Part shown: in pieces, positions 16,942 to 25,735 of the stretch
How the letters are laid out: each line of letters opens with the position of its first letter
How positions within the stretch are numbered: the first letter of the stretch is position 1
NCBI RefSeq assembly: GCF_007859275.1
Contig: NZ_VOHC01000032.1
Location: forward strand, 124,001 to 188,000
Length of the DNA: 64,000 bases
From: Planomicrobium sp. CPCC 101079
Lineage (GTDB): Bacteria > Bacillota > Bacilli > Bacillales_A > Planococcaceae
Direction: 5' to 3'
Notes under the pieces: model-generated
The model's database searches: none
The model's input: only the letters and a program-made list of their open reading frames with translations
Told to the model about the DNA's origin: nothing
Made by a program: the position numbers and the translations under genes

Positions 16942-18084
16942 ATGACAAAAGCCACTGTTTTTGATGTAGCAATAATTGGTGCCGGAACAATGGGAATGGC
17001 TGCCGGCGCCTTTTTGGCACAACAAAAAGTAAGCACTTTATTAATCGATGCCTTTGACCCGCCCCACATTAATGGGAGCCATCACGGGGACACCCGCCTC
17101 ATCCGGCATGCGTACGGTGAAGGCAGACAATACGTTACATTGGTGAAGCGTGCCCAGCAATTATGGGAGGAACTTGAAAAGCAGACAGGCTATAAAATCT
17201 TTGAAAAAACCGGAGTTCTGGGCCTCGGCCCAAAAGACTCCCCTTTTCTCCAGGAAACAATTGCTGCTGCTCAAAAGTATGAGCTTCCACTCGAGCTGTT
17301 AACTGGTGAGGAGATCAAAGAAAGATGGCCTGGGTTTTCAGTTCCGGATCATTTCATCGGGTGCTTCGAAGCAGGATCTGGAATCATTTACAGCGAGACT
17401 GCAATTCAGGCATACAAGGAAACGGCTCTTAAAAATGGCGCAAATCTTGTGACGAATACACCCGTGAAGCACATCGACGTGAATGACGAGCAGGGTGTCA
17501 AAATTTCGACCGAAACCACGACATATTATGCCAAGAAAGTAATTGTCACTGCAGGGGCATGGGCAGCAAAATTATTGCCGGATTTAAACCTTCCAATTCA
17601 GCCAACCCGTAAAGCCGTTGCTTGGTTTGAAGCACCTTCTGAATTATATGACGCTGCTAACTTTCCGGCCTTTTTTGTAGAAGACACTGATAAAAAAGCT
17701 TATGGGTTTCCTAGCCTGAACGGCGCCGGCTTGAAAATCGGAAAATCCGATGGCGGGCAAGCGATTGATCCGAACTCGCATACGCAGAACTTTGGATTGT
17801 ATGAAACCGATGAAGGCGACTTGAGGCGCGTGCTTGAAACCTACATGCCTGGCGCCAACGGGAAGCTCAATCAAGGGAAAACTTGTTTATACACAAACTC
17901 AAGTGACCACGATTTTATCGTTGACTACCACCCGGAAAACAACCATGTCATCTTTGCCTGCGGCTTTTCTGGGCATGGCTTTAAATTCGGCAGCGTGATG
18001 GGAGAAGTATTAAGCCAAATGGCTTTAGAAGGGCAAAGTCAATTTGATATTTCAATATTCTCGCTAAAAAGATTCGGCTTGTGA
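16942..18084 (+). CDS. solA: N-methyl-L-tryptophan oxidase / monomeric sarcosine oxidase-like
   Basis: A 380-residue flavoprotein that oxidises N-methyl amino acids, releasing formaldehyde and hydrogen peroxide. The FAD dinucleotide motif GAGTMGMAAG is near the N-terminus (13-22). SHHGDTRLIRHAYGEG is the active-site block of the SolA/MSOX family. The cysteine in KTCLYTNSSDHDFIVD corresponds to the one that covalently binds FAD in monomeric sarcosine oxidase. It is a single gene with its own terminator. Its formaldehyde product makes the formaldehyde dehydrogenase at 22.2 kb a possible partner, though they are not linked. Confidence 0.88.
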   Translation: MTKATVFDVAIIGAGTMGMAAGAFLAQQKVSTLLIDAFDPPHINGSHHGDTRLIRHAYGEGRQYVTLVKRAQQLWEELEKQTGYKIFEKTGVLGLGPKDSPFLQETIAAAQKYELPLELLTGEEIKERWPGFSVPDHFIGCFEAGSGIIYSETAIQAYKETALKNGANLVTNTPVKHIDVNDEQGVKISTETTTYYAKKVIVTAGAWAAKLLPDLNLPIQPTRKAVAWFEAPSELYDAANFPAFFVEDTDKKAYGFPSLNGAGLKIGKSDGGQAIDPNSHTQNFGLYETDEGDLRRVLETYMPGANGKLNQGKTCLYTNSSDHDFIVDYHPENNHVIFACGFSGHGFKFGSVMGEVLSQMALEGQSQFDISIFSLKRFGL

Positions 18085-18147
18085 CCAAAAGCAGCAAACG
18101 GAAGATGCCTCCCTTTACTTTCCACATCTTGTTGTAATTTAATTATG

Positions 18148-18179
18148 AAAAAAAGCACCTCTAACGAGATGCTTTTTTT
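18148..18179 (+). terminator. Terminator after solA
   Basis: AAAAAAAGCACCTC, loop TAAC, GAGATGCTTTTTTT: a long stem with one internal mismatch and a T-run, about 60 nt beyond the stop. Confidence 0.85.
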
Positions 18180-18314
18180 CTTTTATTGGCTTTTAGTTTG
18201 CTGGCTAAAAAAAGATAAAAAGCCAATCAGCAACTGCCTCAGATATTAAATTTCCTCATTTCTTCCAAAGGGGGCTTTTCAATTTCAGGTAGCTATTGGC
18301 TGAGAGACTACCGT

Positions 18315-19505
18315 TTACTCCAACTCCTCTTCCTGAAGCAGCTTGAACCCTTCAATCATCGTGTCTTCTTCCACCTCGATCAAGAGGCAGCGTTTGCCGT
18401 TGTAATTGACCTGCTTCACGTACCGCAGATCCTGCGGGCTAATTTTAATGTCCGCCACTTTCGTGCTGATTTTGATGGACTTAGACGCGTAGCTCGGAAT
18501 GACGTGGCTGGCTTTCATTTCGTAGTTTTTGTCCTCCACTACCCGCTGAAAGGCCCGCTCCACTTTTTCCGTGCTGACATCTTTTACGCCGCTTGCCTTC
18601 AAGACACGCGTTACTTCCACCGTATCCAAAGTCGGCGTATCCTCTTCATCTTCGCTCTCTTTTTCCACGACCAGCATATGATTGATCTCATCATATACAC
18701 CGGCAAGGGTTCTTGAATTTACTTCCTCTCCAATTACCGCTTTGACGATTTCTTCAAACACTGCTTTATCTTCTTCGGCGGTCATGATTTCCTCACCGTT
18801 CAGCACGTTCTCGATAAACTGGAAATCCGGGTTGTTCGCTTTGCTTGCGGCATAGATGATGTGGTTGACGTCTGCGGCGTTGTCCGTGAAGCTCGGGAAC
18901 AGGAAACCGCCAATTGGAGAAGTCAGTTTAATGACGGGATCGGCCAAGACGTTCGATTTGAACTCCCGCTCGATAAAATCAAACACCAGCGAACTTTTCG
19001 GCAGCTCAGTCTGGTTGATGCTGCTCAGGATGAAAGGCGTCGTGTACACTTCATCCCGCATGTCGATTTCCGTTTCATCAGGCTCACGTTTCGTCGTTTT
19101 AAAATAAGTGCCGCGGATGAACGTGATGACCATGTCCTTTTCGTAGGTTTTGTCTTCCACCATCTTCAAGGCGATGCGCTGCATATTTGCTTTCCAGTCA
19201 TCAGCATCATCTGCCTCTAGCCCATCGTACAGGAGCCGCTGCGTATGGTCCTCTTGCCCTTCTTCCTGCCGCTGGAACTTCACCTCAAACAGCTTCTCAT
19301 CCAGTTTCCCGCCCAACACCTTCTTAAAATTAGCAAGAAACAACTCTTGCTGCTCCCGGTCCAATAAGGAAAACGAGCGGCTCTCCTCGTGGAAGATTTC
19401 CGTCGTTTCCCCTTTGATGTAAACATTATAAATATCGGTGATTTTCAATAAATCGGTATCTAGCTTGAATCGTTTTCGGATATCTGCTATATCGTTCTTG
19501 TTCAT
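18315..19505 (-). CDS. DUF4317 family protein
   Basis: A 396-residue cytoplasmic protein. The opening MNKNDIADIRKRFKLDTDLL with IYNVYIKGE is the hallmark of DUF4317, a Firmicutes family of unknown function. The body is acidic, with no membrane segment or recognisable catalytic motif. The ATG at 19505 is chosen because the family starts exactly there; a longer frame to 19562 adds residues not seen in homologues. It is a single gene with no functional hint from its neighbours. Confidence 0.82.
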   Translation of the reverse strand: MNKNDIADIRKRFKLDTDLLKITDIYNVYIKGETTEIFHEESRSFSLLDREQQELFLANFKKVLGGKLDEKLFEVKFQRQEEGQEDHTQRLLYDGLEADDADDWKANMQRIALKMVEDKTYEKDMVITFIRGTYFKTTKREPDETEIDMRDEVYTTPFILSSINQTELPKSSLVFDFIEREFKSNVLADPVIKLTSPIGGFLFPSFTDNAADVNHIIYAASKANNPDFQFIENVLNGEEIMTAEEDKAVFEEIVKAVIGEEVNSRTLAGVYDEINHMLVVEKESEDEEDTPTLDTVEVTRVLKASGVKDVSTEKVERAFQRVVEDKNYEMKASHVIPSYASKSIKISTKVADIKISPQDLRYVKQVNYNGKRCLLIEVEEDTMIEGFKLLQEEELE

Positions 19506-19654
19506 GTTTAATTCCAACTTTCTGCTTAAGATCCGTGTTGTACGCAAAAAAAGAGCAGCCAAAGCGTTTGTTTAGCTTTTTGGCGCTCCTTTATTATAAC
19601 AATATTTTTATATGGAGAAAGGAATGCTTCGAAACACAGAAGCTGGATGTCTTT

Positions 19655-20605
19655 TTAACGCTTGATTTGGCTTTCGATATAACTGCGCCGGCTTTCTAAA
19701 AAATTCGGCAGGAACAATGGGATGGCATCATAGTCTGCCGTTTCTCCGGTTGGTTTTACGAAGTTCGCCTGCTCCGTCGCTACTTCGATCAATAAATTAT
19801 TCGGCTCCCGGTAATACAGCGATTCAAAGAAATCACGTTGTTTTATGCCGGAATACCTGAAGTTGATATCCAAAATCATTTTCTCCACTTTATCCAAATA
19901 GGTACGATCTTTGGCATTCAGTGCAATATGCTGGACTGAACCAGCCCCTTGCACTTCAATATCCCGTACCCTGTCTTCGATGAGGTGAAGCTGCTGCCCA
20001 AACAAGGAATGCTCTCCGCCTAATACCGTCACTTCATGATGGTTGTGTTCATACGTCTCGATTTTTTGAAAGCCATGCATTTTCATAAAAGCGCGCGCAG
20101 AAGCTTCTGCGTAGCGGACCCGGCACTGGAAAGAATCAATGCCCAAAATGGCATGCTCCAGTGGAATATCAGCCGACTCGTGCGGTGCATGTTCGGAGGC
20201 CTCGCCTTTTCTTAAAGGCGTCAGCGCCAGCTGTATGCCGTCACGGTCTTCAAAATGCAAATACTGTCTGCCTTGATAGTGTTCAATTCCGCAATTGAAT
20301 ACATCGTTGGCTTCGAAGCGGGCTTGCCAAAATGGGAGCGACGCTTCGGACGGTACCGCAAAAACCGTGCGTTCTAGACTATTGGTGCCGAACTTTTTTT
20401 GCGGAGCGCTTGGCATTTCAAATACGCTGAATTCGGTTCCCGGCCGGCCTGTTTCGTCGCCGAAGAACAAATGGATCATTTCAATCTCATCTTGGTTTAC
20501 GGTTTTCAATAGAAATTCCAAACCGAGTAGCTTATGATAAAAATCAAAGGTAACATAACGGTCGCGGTTGATGACTGACACATGGTGAATAATCGGGCTT
20601 GTCAT
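19655..20605 (-). CDS. Ring-cleaving dioxygenase (glyoxalase/VOC family, MhqO/MhqA-like)
   Basis: A 316-residue protein with two vicinal-oxygen-chelate modules, like the hydroquinone-specific dioxygenases MhqA/MhqE/MhqO of Bacillus. Likely metal ligands are His8 (IIHHVSVINRDR), a histidine in SVQHIALNAKD and the glutamate of NNLLIEVATE. YHKLLGLEFLLKTVNQDE is typical. It probably opens hydroquinone rings in quinone detoxification. It is divergent from an MhqD-like esterase with only 35 bp between the start codons, the same pairing of functions as the mhqNOP/mhqED genes of B. subtilis. Confidence 0.88.
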   Translation of the reverse strand: MTSPIIHHVSVINRDRYVTFDFYHKLLGLEFLLKTVNQDEIEMIHLFFGDETGRPGTEFSVFEMPSAPQKKFGTNSLERTVFAVPSEASLPFWQARFEANDVFNCGIEHYQGRQYLHFEDRDGIQLALTPLRKGEASEHAPHESADIPLEHAILGIDSFQCRVRYAEASARAFMKMHGFQKIETYEHNHHEVTVLGGEHSLFGQQLHLIEDRVRDIEVQGAGSVQHIALNAKDRTYLDKVEKMILDINFRYSGIKQRDFFESLYYREPNNLLIEVATEQANFVKPTGETADYDAIPLFLPNFLESRRSYIESQIKR

Positions 20606-20640
20606 AGAGCACCACCTTTATTGGGATTGGAGAAGGAATT

Positions 20641-21216
20641 ATGGAACATTTTAACATAGACACAAAATCCAATACATCTTTTGTTGTTTTTCACGGCACA
20701 GGCGGAAACGAGTATTCCCTGCTGCAAGTGGTCGGGGACCTCGATCCGACAGCGAATATCCGTGCCTATATAGGGGACGTCGGCACAGGAACAGAACGCC
20801 GCTTTTTTGCGCCGCTGGAAAACGGGCACCTGAACCGCAGCGATGTTGATATGCATGTTGCGTCGTTTTTAACAGACTGGGCAGAGCAGAAACCTGAAGG
20901 CAAAGTCATCATGCTGGGCTATTCAAACGGAGCCAATTTCTTGCTGGCACTTCTGGAGAAAGAGCCGAACCTTGCAGACGCGGTGGTCCTTTTGCATCCT
21001 TCGAATTTAACGTATCATTTTTCCGGCACTTCAAATACTGCGCTCTTTTTGACAGCCGGCGCACGCGATATGATTTCCATTCCGGGTGAATCCTTGAATT
21101 TGTCCAAAACACTGGCCGAACATTTCCCGCAGACCACATTCAAGCTGTTTGATCACGGACATGAAATCGCGGATGAAGAAGTGGATTTTATCCGTTCGAA
21201 ACTGGCGAGCTTATAG
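20641..21216 (+). CDS. Alpha/beta hydrolase, MhqD-like carboxylesterase
   Basis: A 191-residue serine hydrolase of the phospholipase/carboxylesterase type. Oxyanion-hole segment FHGTGGNE, nucleophile elbow GYSNGA and C-terminal histidine in FDHGHEI give the Ser-Asp-His set. Closest known type is MhqD, which is induced by quinones in B. subtilis. A good Shine-Dalgarno (GGAGAAGG) precedes the ATG, and only 35 bp separate it from the divergent dioxygenase. No MhqR gene is in the window, so the regulator must lie elsewhere. Confidence 0.87.
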   Translation: MEHFNIDTKSNTSFVVFHGTGGNEYSLLQVVGDLDPTANIRAYIGDVGTGTERRFFAPLENGHLNRSDVDMHVASFLTDWAEQKPEGKVIMLGYSNGANFLLALLEKEPNLADAVVLLHPSNLTYHFSGTSNTALFLTAGARDMISIPGESLNLSKTLAEHFPQTTFKLFDHGHEIADEEVDFIRSKLASL

Positions 21217-21222
21217 AAAGAG

Positions 21223-21259
21223 AAAAAATCATGCAGAGCTATTTTCTGCATGATTTTTT
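21223..21259. terminator. Bidirectional terminator
   Basis: A perfect 15-bp stem AAAAAATCATGCAGA with its complement and a 7-nt loop follows the MhqD-like gene. It also lies downstream of the M42 remnant on the other strand. Confidence 0.85.
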
Positions 21260-21290
21260 AGCTTTTATTACATTCTAATCAGTATTAGGA

Positions 21291-21450
21291 CTAGAACGCT
21301 TTGATTTCGTCCACCGTCTTCCGGTCCAATCGTTTGATCACTTCAGTTATCAGCTGGACCGTATGTACATAATCATCGTAATGGATTATCGAAGTCGGGG
21401 TATGCGCATAACGGGACGGCACATTGACCAGCAATACCGGGCCTTTCCAT
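21291..21450 (-). pseudogene. C-terminal remnant of an M42 family aminopeptidase
   Basis: The minus strand encodes GPVLLVNVPSRYAHTPTSII, then HYDDYVHTVQLITEVIKRLD and RKTVDEIKAF-stop. This fits the last 50 or so residues of M42 metallo-aminopeptidases (FrvX/YsdC type), with the conserved RYxHTP-SIIHYDDY block. No start, Shine-Dalgarno or upstream domain is present; homology stops near 21450, next to a 20-bp hairpin and an rlmH-like att sequence. The gene was probably truncated by an insertion or deletion at the edge of the accessory region. Confidence 0.75.
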
Positions 21451-21458
21451 AATAAGTG

Positions 21459-21506
21459 AAAGAACCACTGAAAGCATTATCGATTCAATGCTTTCAGTGG
21501 TTCTTT
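21459..21506. repeat. Perfect 20-bp inverted repeat (hairpin)
   Basis: The arm AAAGAACCACTGAAAGCATT (21459-21478) is repeated exactly in inverse (21487-21506) around an 8-nt loop. It may be a strong bidirectional terminator, but it is longer than the others here and lies at the break point of the M42 remnant, so it could also be an element end. Confidence 0.8.
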
Positions 21507-21521
21507 TGTTGAGTACTCTTC

Positions 21522-21536
21522 CTTATGATAAGGCTC
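21522..21536 (-). repeat. Third rlmH-type att-like sequence (outer boundary candidate)
   Basis: CTTATGATAAGGCTC is identical to positions 26132-26146 and contains the TATCATAAG core of the rlmH 3' end in the same orientation. Similarity stops after AAG: the stop codon and ATGA are replaced by GAAGAG. It could be the outer att scar of a second cassette; the length is short enough that chance cannot be fully excluded. Confidence 0.45.
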
Positions 21537-21615
21537 ATAGAAGCAGATCTAACTGAGAAATTCATTTGGTCGAAACTAGCAATACTTCTACAAAAAGGAT
21601 TCTTTACAAGAATCC

Positions 21616-21987
21616 TCATACATTTTTGGTAATAGCGTAGTATTTTATATTTTCCTTTCCCCATTCGTACATCATCAGAACGATCGGCATCAAGCTTTCC
21701 CCTAAATTTGTTAAAGAATATTCTACTCTTGGCGGGACTTCGGGGAACACTTTCCGATGGACAATCCCATCCTCCTCTAACTCCCTAATTTGAGTGGTTA
21801 ATACCTTATGTGTAATTTTTGGAAGCAATCGATTAATATCACTAAATCGTAAAACCCCCTCTGTTGCTAAATGGTAAATAATGATGATTTTCCATTTTCC
21901 GCTGATAAGAGACAAGGTTAATTCTTTTTCACAATTAAATTCGCCGCTTTTAATTTTTCTTTTTGTTTCTGTCCGTAAGTCATCCAT
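21616..21987 (-). CDS. HxlR family transcriptional regulator
   Basis: A 123-residue winged-helix regulator of the HxlR/MarR-like (DUF24) type. The N-terminal cysteine in [20 protein letters not shown] and the wing [13 protein letters not shown] are diagnostic. Such proteins sense electrophiles, formaldehyde or oxidants, often through that cysteine. It is divergent from a formaldehyde dehydrogenase gene, which suggests formaldehyde or aldehyde sensing, as for HxlR of B. subtilis. The Shine-Dalgarno GGGGAAG supports the ATG. A candidate operator lies 32 bp upstream. Confidence 0.9.
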   Translation of the reverse strand: MDDLRTETKRKIKSGEFNCEKELTLSLISGKWKIIIIYHLATEGVLRFSDINRLLPKITHKVLTTQIRELEEDGIVHRKVFPEVPPRVEYSLTNLGESLMPIVLMMYEWGKENIKYYAITKNV

Positions 21988-22018
21988 TGGACTTCCCCTT
22001 TCCTTGTGATGATTAAAA

Positions 22019-22034
22019 GTATCCTTTTGGTAAC
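22019..22034. promoter_or_regulatory. Candidate HxlR-type operator
   Basis: GTATCCTTTTGGTAAC is a near-palindrome just upstream of hxlR, resembling sites of HxlR-family regulators. A degenerate second copy, TTATCCTTTAGTTG, lies at 22112-22125 nearer the dehydrogenase. The assignment is by position and shape. Confidence 0.45.
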
Positions 22035-22205
22035 CTTCTCACAAAAAAGTGCCTTCTTCCAATGAAAAGAATTATATTTTAGAATATATAGAATATAATG
22101 AATAATCACACTTATCCTTTAGTTGTTTCGCTTTCCATCTTTAAAGCAGGATGGGCATAAAGATCAGATCTTGTATTTGAAAAAACAGGACAGGAGATGA
22201 TAGGA

Positions 22206-23420
22206 ATGGCAGGAAACAGAGCGGTTGTATACAGAGGTGCAGGAACTGTAACGGTTGAAGATATTAGTTATCCTGAATTAATTATTAGGGACGGCCCTGG
22301 GGTAAATCCTTTGAATGTAGGGCGTAAATGCGAACACGGGGTAATTGTGAAAATCGTTACAACAAATATTTGCGGAAGCGACCAACATATGGTGCGTGGA
22401 CGCACTACAGCTCCTTCAGGGCTTGTATTAGGCCATGAAATCACAGGCGAAGTCATTGAAGTGGGACGTGATGTTGAATTTATCAAAAAAGGAGATCTGG
22501 TCTCTGTACCATTTAATATTGCTTGCGGCCGCTGCCGCAGTTGCAAAGAGCGTGATACCCATATTTGCGAGAATGTAAATCCCGATCGCCCCGGATCTGC
22601 TTATGGCTATGTAGACATGGGAGGATGGGTCGGCGGCCAATCAGAATACGTCATGGTCCCTTACGCAGATTTCCAGTTGCTGAAGTTTCCGGATAAAGAT
22701 CAGGCGATGGAAAAAATACTCGATTTAACGATGCTTTCTGATATTTTTCCAACGGGTTATCACGGTGCAGTGAGTGCTGGCGTCAGACCAGGATCTACCG
22801 TCTATGTTGCGGGGGCCGGTCCAGTAGGTTTAGCCGCTGCCCACTCTGCCCAGCTTCTAGGAGCATCTGTTGTAATTGTGGGTGATTTGAATGGCGAACG
22901 CCTTGCACAAGCCAGAAGCTTCGGCTGTGAAACCGTAAACCTAAGGGAACATCCGGATCTCGGAGAGCAAATAGATCAAATCTTAGGGGTGCCGGAAGTT
23001 GATTGCGCTATTGACTGCGTTGGCTTTGAAGCTAGTGGACATGGCGAAGGAGCCGGTGAATCACCCGCTATTGTATTGAATTCCATTATGCAAGTTACTC
23101 GCGCAGGCGGCCGGCTTGGCATACCCGGACTCTATGTAACGGGCGATCCAGGCGCTGTTGATGAAGATGCGAAAATCGGAACCTTAAAAGTGCGCTTAGG
23201 GCTCGGCTGGGCAAAAGCACATACTTTTGTAACTGGCCAAACACCAGTCATGAGGTATCACCGCGACTTGATGATGTCGATTTTAAGCGGAAAAGCACAG
23301 ATTGCCAAAGCGGTAAATGCCACAGTGATTTCATTGGATCAGGCACCTGGGGCCTATGCTGAATTTGACCAAGGAGCTTCTAAGAAGTTTGTCATTGATC
23401 CCCATGGAGTTTTTAAATAA
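22206..23420 (+). CDS. fdhA: Glutathione-independent formaldehyde dehydrogenase
   Basis: A 404-residue zinc alcohol-dehydrogenase-fold enzyme that oxidises formaldehyde to formate with tightly bound NAD. The catalytic-zinc segment TNICGSDQHMVRGRT and GHEITGEVIEVG are present. A structural-zinc cluster ACGRCRSCKERDTHIC follows, and the dinucleotide motif is AGAGPVGLAAA. The insert SAYGYVDMGGWVGGQSEYV is characteristic of Pseudomonas-type formaldehyde dismutase/dehydrogenase. The ATG at 22206 has GGAG 9 nt upstream; the one at 22197 would touch it. It is divergent from the HxlR regulator and followed by a GlcG-like gene. Confidence 0.9.
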   Translation: MAGNRAVVYRGAGTVTVEDISYPELIIRDGPGVNPLNVGRKCEHGVIVKIVTTNICGSDQHMVRGRTTAPSGLVLGHEITGEVIEVGRDVEFIKKGDLVSVPFNIACGRCRSCKERDTHICENVNPDRPGSAYGYVDMGGWVGGQSEYVMVPYADFQLLKFPDKDQAMEKILDLTMLSDIFPTGYHGAVSAGVRPGSTVYVAGAGPVGLAAAHSAQLLGASVVIVGDLNGERLAQARSFGCETVNLREHPDLGEQIDQILGVPEVDCAIDCVGFEASGHGEGAGESPAIVLNSIMQVTRAGGRLGIPGLYVTGDPGAVDEDAKIGTLKVRLGLGWAKAHTFVTGQTPVMRYHRDLMMSILSGKAQIAKAVNATVISLDQAPGAYAEFDQGASKKFVIDPHGVFK

Positions 23421-23465
23421 GCAGGCTATTTTTCTATGTGCCCATTAAAAAGGAGGTTCGTTCTT

Positions 23466-23885
23466 ATGTATAAAATCACGTTAGATGTAGCAAAAGAAAT
23501 CATTGCCGGTGCGGAAGAAGAAGCAAAGAATATCGGCGTTGCCATGGTTATTTCGGTTGTAGATGATGGTGGAAATCTGATAGCCATTCACCGGATGGAT
23601 GATGCTTGGCTTGCGAGTATTGACATTGCCCAAAACAAGGCATGGACATCCGTAGCGCTAAAAATGCCTACAGCAAATCTGGCTGAAGCAACAGTTCCTG
23701 CGGCTGAACTTTTTGGATTAAATACGACCAATAATGGGCGCCTTGTCGTTTTTGGCGGTGGGATCCCCCTTCTCGTTGAGGAAAAAGTAGTGGGCGCAAT
23801 AGGAGTCAGTGGAAGTTCAGTGCCTCATGATGTCCAAGTTGCGGAAGCCGGCGTAAATGCATTTAACACGCAACAAGCGCAATAG
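23466..23885 (+). CDS. GlcG/HbpS family heme-binding-like protein
   Basis: A 139-residue protein of the GlcG/HbpS (DUF336) family, related to PduO C-terminal domains. ITLDVAKEIIAGAEEEAKNI, VVDDGGNLIAIHRMDDAW and the glycine-rich VFGGGIPL with GAIGVSGS are the family blocks. The role is unknown; members bind heme or cobalamin-type ligands. AAAGGAGG 7 nt before the ATG fixes the start. It lies 45 nt behind the formaldehyde dehydrogenase and ends in a terminator, so the two form one operon. Confidence 0.85.
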   Translation: MYKITLDVAKEIIAGAEEEAKNIGVAMVISVVDDGGNLIAIHRMDDAWLASIDIAQNKAWTSVALKMPTANLAEATVPAAELFGLNTTNNGRLVVFGGGIPLLVEEKVVGAIGVSGSSVPHDVQVAEAGVNAFNTQQAQ

Positions 23886-23913
23886 CAAACTTCTATATTC
23901 CTTTTTTATATTG

Positions 23914-23945
23914 AAGAGTCAGGATTAATATCCTGACTCTTTTTA
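23914..23945 (+). terminator. Terminator of the fdhA operon
   Basis: GAGTCAGGAT, loop TAAT, ATCCTGACTC then TTTTT: a perfect 12-bp stem and T-run about 30 nt after the stop. Confidence 0.88.
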
Positions 23946-24108
23946 TTTGTGGTACGGTTGGTTCACTGCGGCTACTTTATAGGCGGTTTTATTTGTCTGT
24001 TTGGCGGGTGGAGTAAAATTGTTTTTGTATAGTCTTTCAAAAGCATCTTTAATATTCTCCAAAAGATTAATGTTTACACAGACATTCCGGCAGTTAATCC
24101 ATTAATCC

Positions 24109-24151
24109 AAAAAGGTGTAGTCTTCTCATTAGAAGAAGACTACACCTTTTT
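24109..24151. terminator. Perfect 18-bp hairpin in the gap before DUF1846
   Basis: AAAAAGGTGTAGTCTTCT pairs with its exact complement over a 7-nt loop and has T-runs on both strands. No gene ends immediately before it. The surrounding 23946-24226 stretch shows no convincing coding frame. Confidence 0.7.
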
Positions 24152-24170
24152 AGTAAACTCTATAAACGAA

Positions 24171-24220
24171 AAAACATCTGCCTTAGGCTTCTATGTAAGA
24201 AGAAAAAGGCAGGCGTTTTT
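24171..24220 (-). terminator. Probable terminator of the DUF1846 gene
   Basis: AAAAACATCTGCCTT and AAGGCAGGCGTTTTT pair across a longer, partly paired loop directly downstream of the DUF1846 stop. Confidence 0.6.
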
Positions 24221-24226
24221 CAAAAC

Positions 24227-25735
24227 CTAATTGTAATACAAGTTCTCAGTTGGATATACCGGATCATTGGTGATGTCGATTCCAAGCTTCTTGAAGGTCT
24301 GTTCGTTTTCCCTATTCAATATAACCGTGGAATGCGCTTGTGTATCTCTTAAATTCGGCAGTTGCTTATAAGCCAGCTCAGAAGTAGGGTTGGTGACCGC
24401 ACTGATTGCCAGTGCAATCAGCACTTCATTGGCGCTTAATGTCGGGACTCGGCTGTTCAACTCATCGGTTTTCAACCGTTGAATCGTCTGCAGAATCATC
24501 GGCGACAACAAATTAATTTCATCGGAAATATTGGTCAATTTCTTCAACCCATTCAGAATCGCGGCTGCCGAAGCATCCATTAAAGTTGTCGTTCGACCGG
24601 TGATCATCTCGCCATTTGGCAGTTCTAACGCAATTACGGCTTGTAAATTCGTGCTGCCAATTTGCTCTTGGATTGCTTTCGCATAATTACGGGCTGGCAA
24701 TACAGGTGCCCGATCCTCTTTCTTTAAGTCAGTCTCTTCCAGAATCACTTGCATGTGGCGTACACTATCTTCATCAGCAAGCCCTTTTTTATAGTCGTTC
24801 TCTACGACGAAACTGCGCCGAATGATTTCCTGCTTGGCAGCTTCCTGCACGACCCCATCGTCGGTGATGCCCGATTTTAGACGATTAACACCCATATCAG
24901 TCGGTGAGCTGTAAACAGACTCTTTACCAGTAATCCTTTCAATAATTCGTTTGATGACAGGAAACGTCTCAATATCACGATTGTAATTGATCGCTACTTT
25001 CCCGTATGCCTCATAGTGATAATTGTCAATCATATTCACATCTTTTAAATCGACGGTTGCCGCTTCATAAGCGATGTTTACCGGGTGCTTCAACGGCAAG
25101 TTCCAAACCGGAAAAGTTTCAAATTTGGCATAGCCCACTTCATTCCCCAGTTTATTCTCATGGTACATTTGGTTAAGGCAGGTGGCCAGCTTCCCGCTGC
25201 CTGGGCCAGGTGCCGTTATGACCACGATTGGCTTTGTGGTTTTGATATAGGGGTTCGTCGCAAATCCCTCTTCCCCGAGGACCGCGTCCACGTTTGTGGG
25301 GTACCCTTCGATTTCGCGGTGGATACAGACGCTGATTCCGCTTCTCTCAAGCTTTGTCATAAATACTTTGACTGTTGGTTGTCCTTGGTAACGAGTGATC
25401 AAGACACTGTTGACAGAAATGCCATACGCCCGATATTCATCGATTAAGCGCAAGACATCTTGGTCATAAGTGATGCCGTAATCTTCACGGACTTTGTTCC
25501 GTTCGATGTCTCCAGCGTACACACAGATGATGATTTCCGCATTTTCTTTCAGTGTATGCAATAATTTGATTTTGGCATCTTCATCAAATCCAGGCAAGAC
25601 ACGCTTGGCATGTTTGTCGCCTATCAATTTTCCGCCAAATTCCAAGTAAAGTTTATCATACTGCTGCACCCGCTCTAGGATGTAGGCAGATTGTTCTTGG
25701 AGATATTTCTCCGAATCAAATCCAATTTTTTTCAT
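24227..25735 (-). CDS. DUF1846 family protein
   Basis: A 502-residue cytoplasmic protein of the DUF1846 family, common in Firmicutes and of unknown function. The N-terminal [20 protein letters not shown], the P-loop-like glycine-rich [19 protein letters not shown] (about residues 172-190) and the [19 protein letters not shown] block are characteristic. Structures of relatives suggest a nucleotide-binding fold, but no reaction is established. It lies inside the region bounded by rlmH-like att sequences, yet its base composition resembles the chromosome more than the adjacent defence genes. Confidence 0.85.
   Translation of the reverse strand: MKKIGFDSEKYLQEQSAYILERVQQYDKLYLEFGGKLIGDKHAKRVLPGFDEDAKIKLLHTLKENAEIIICVYAGDIERNKVREDYGITYDQDVLRLIDEYRAYGISVNSVLITRYQGQPTVKVFMTKLERSGISVCIHREIEGYPTNVDAVLGEEGFATNPYIKTTKPIVVITAPGPGSGKLATCLNQMYHENKLGNEVGYAKFETFPVWNLPLKHPVNIAYEAATVDLKDVNMIDNYHYEAYGKVAINYNRDIETFPVIKRIIERITGKESVYSSPTDMGVNRLKSGITDDGVVQEAAKQEIIRRSFVVENDYKKGLADEDSVRHMQVILEETDLKKEDRAPVLPARNYAKAIQEQIGSTNLQAVIALELPNGEMITGRTTTLMDASAAAILNGLKKLTNISDEINLLSPMILQTIQRLKTDELNSRVPTLSANEVLIALAISAVTNPTSELAYKQLPNLRDTQAHSTVILNRENEQTFKKLGIDITNDPVYPTENLYYN

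Noticed and set aside
20524..20540. TTATGATAA in the dioxygenase gene, similar to the att core
   Set aside because: Only nine bases match, inside a conserved coding sequence.
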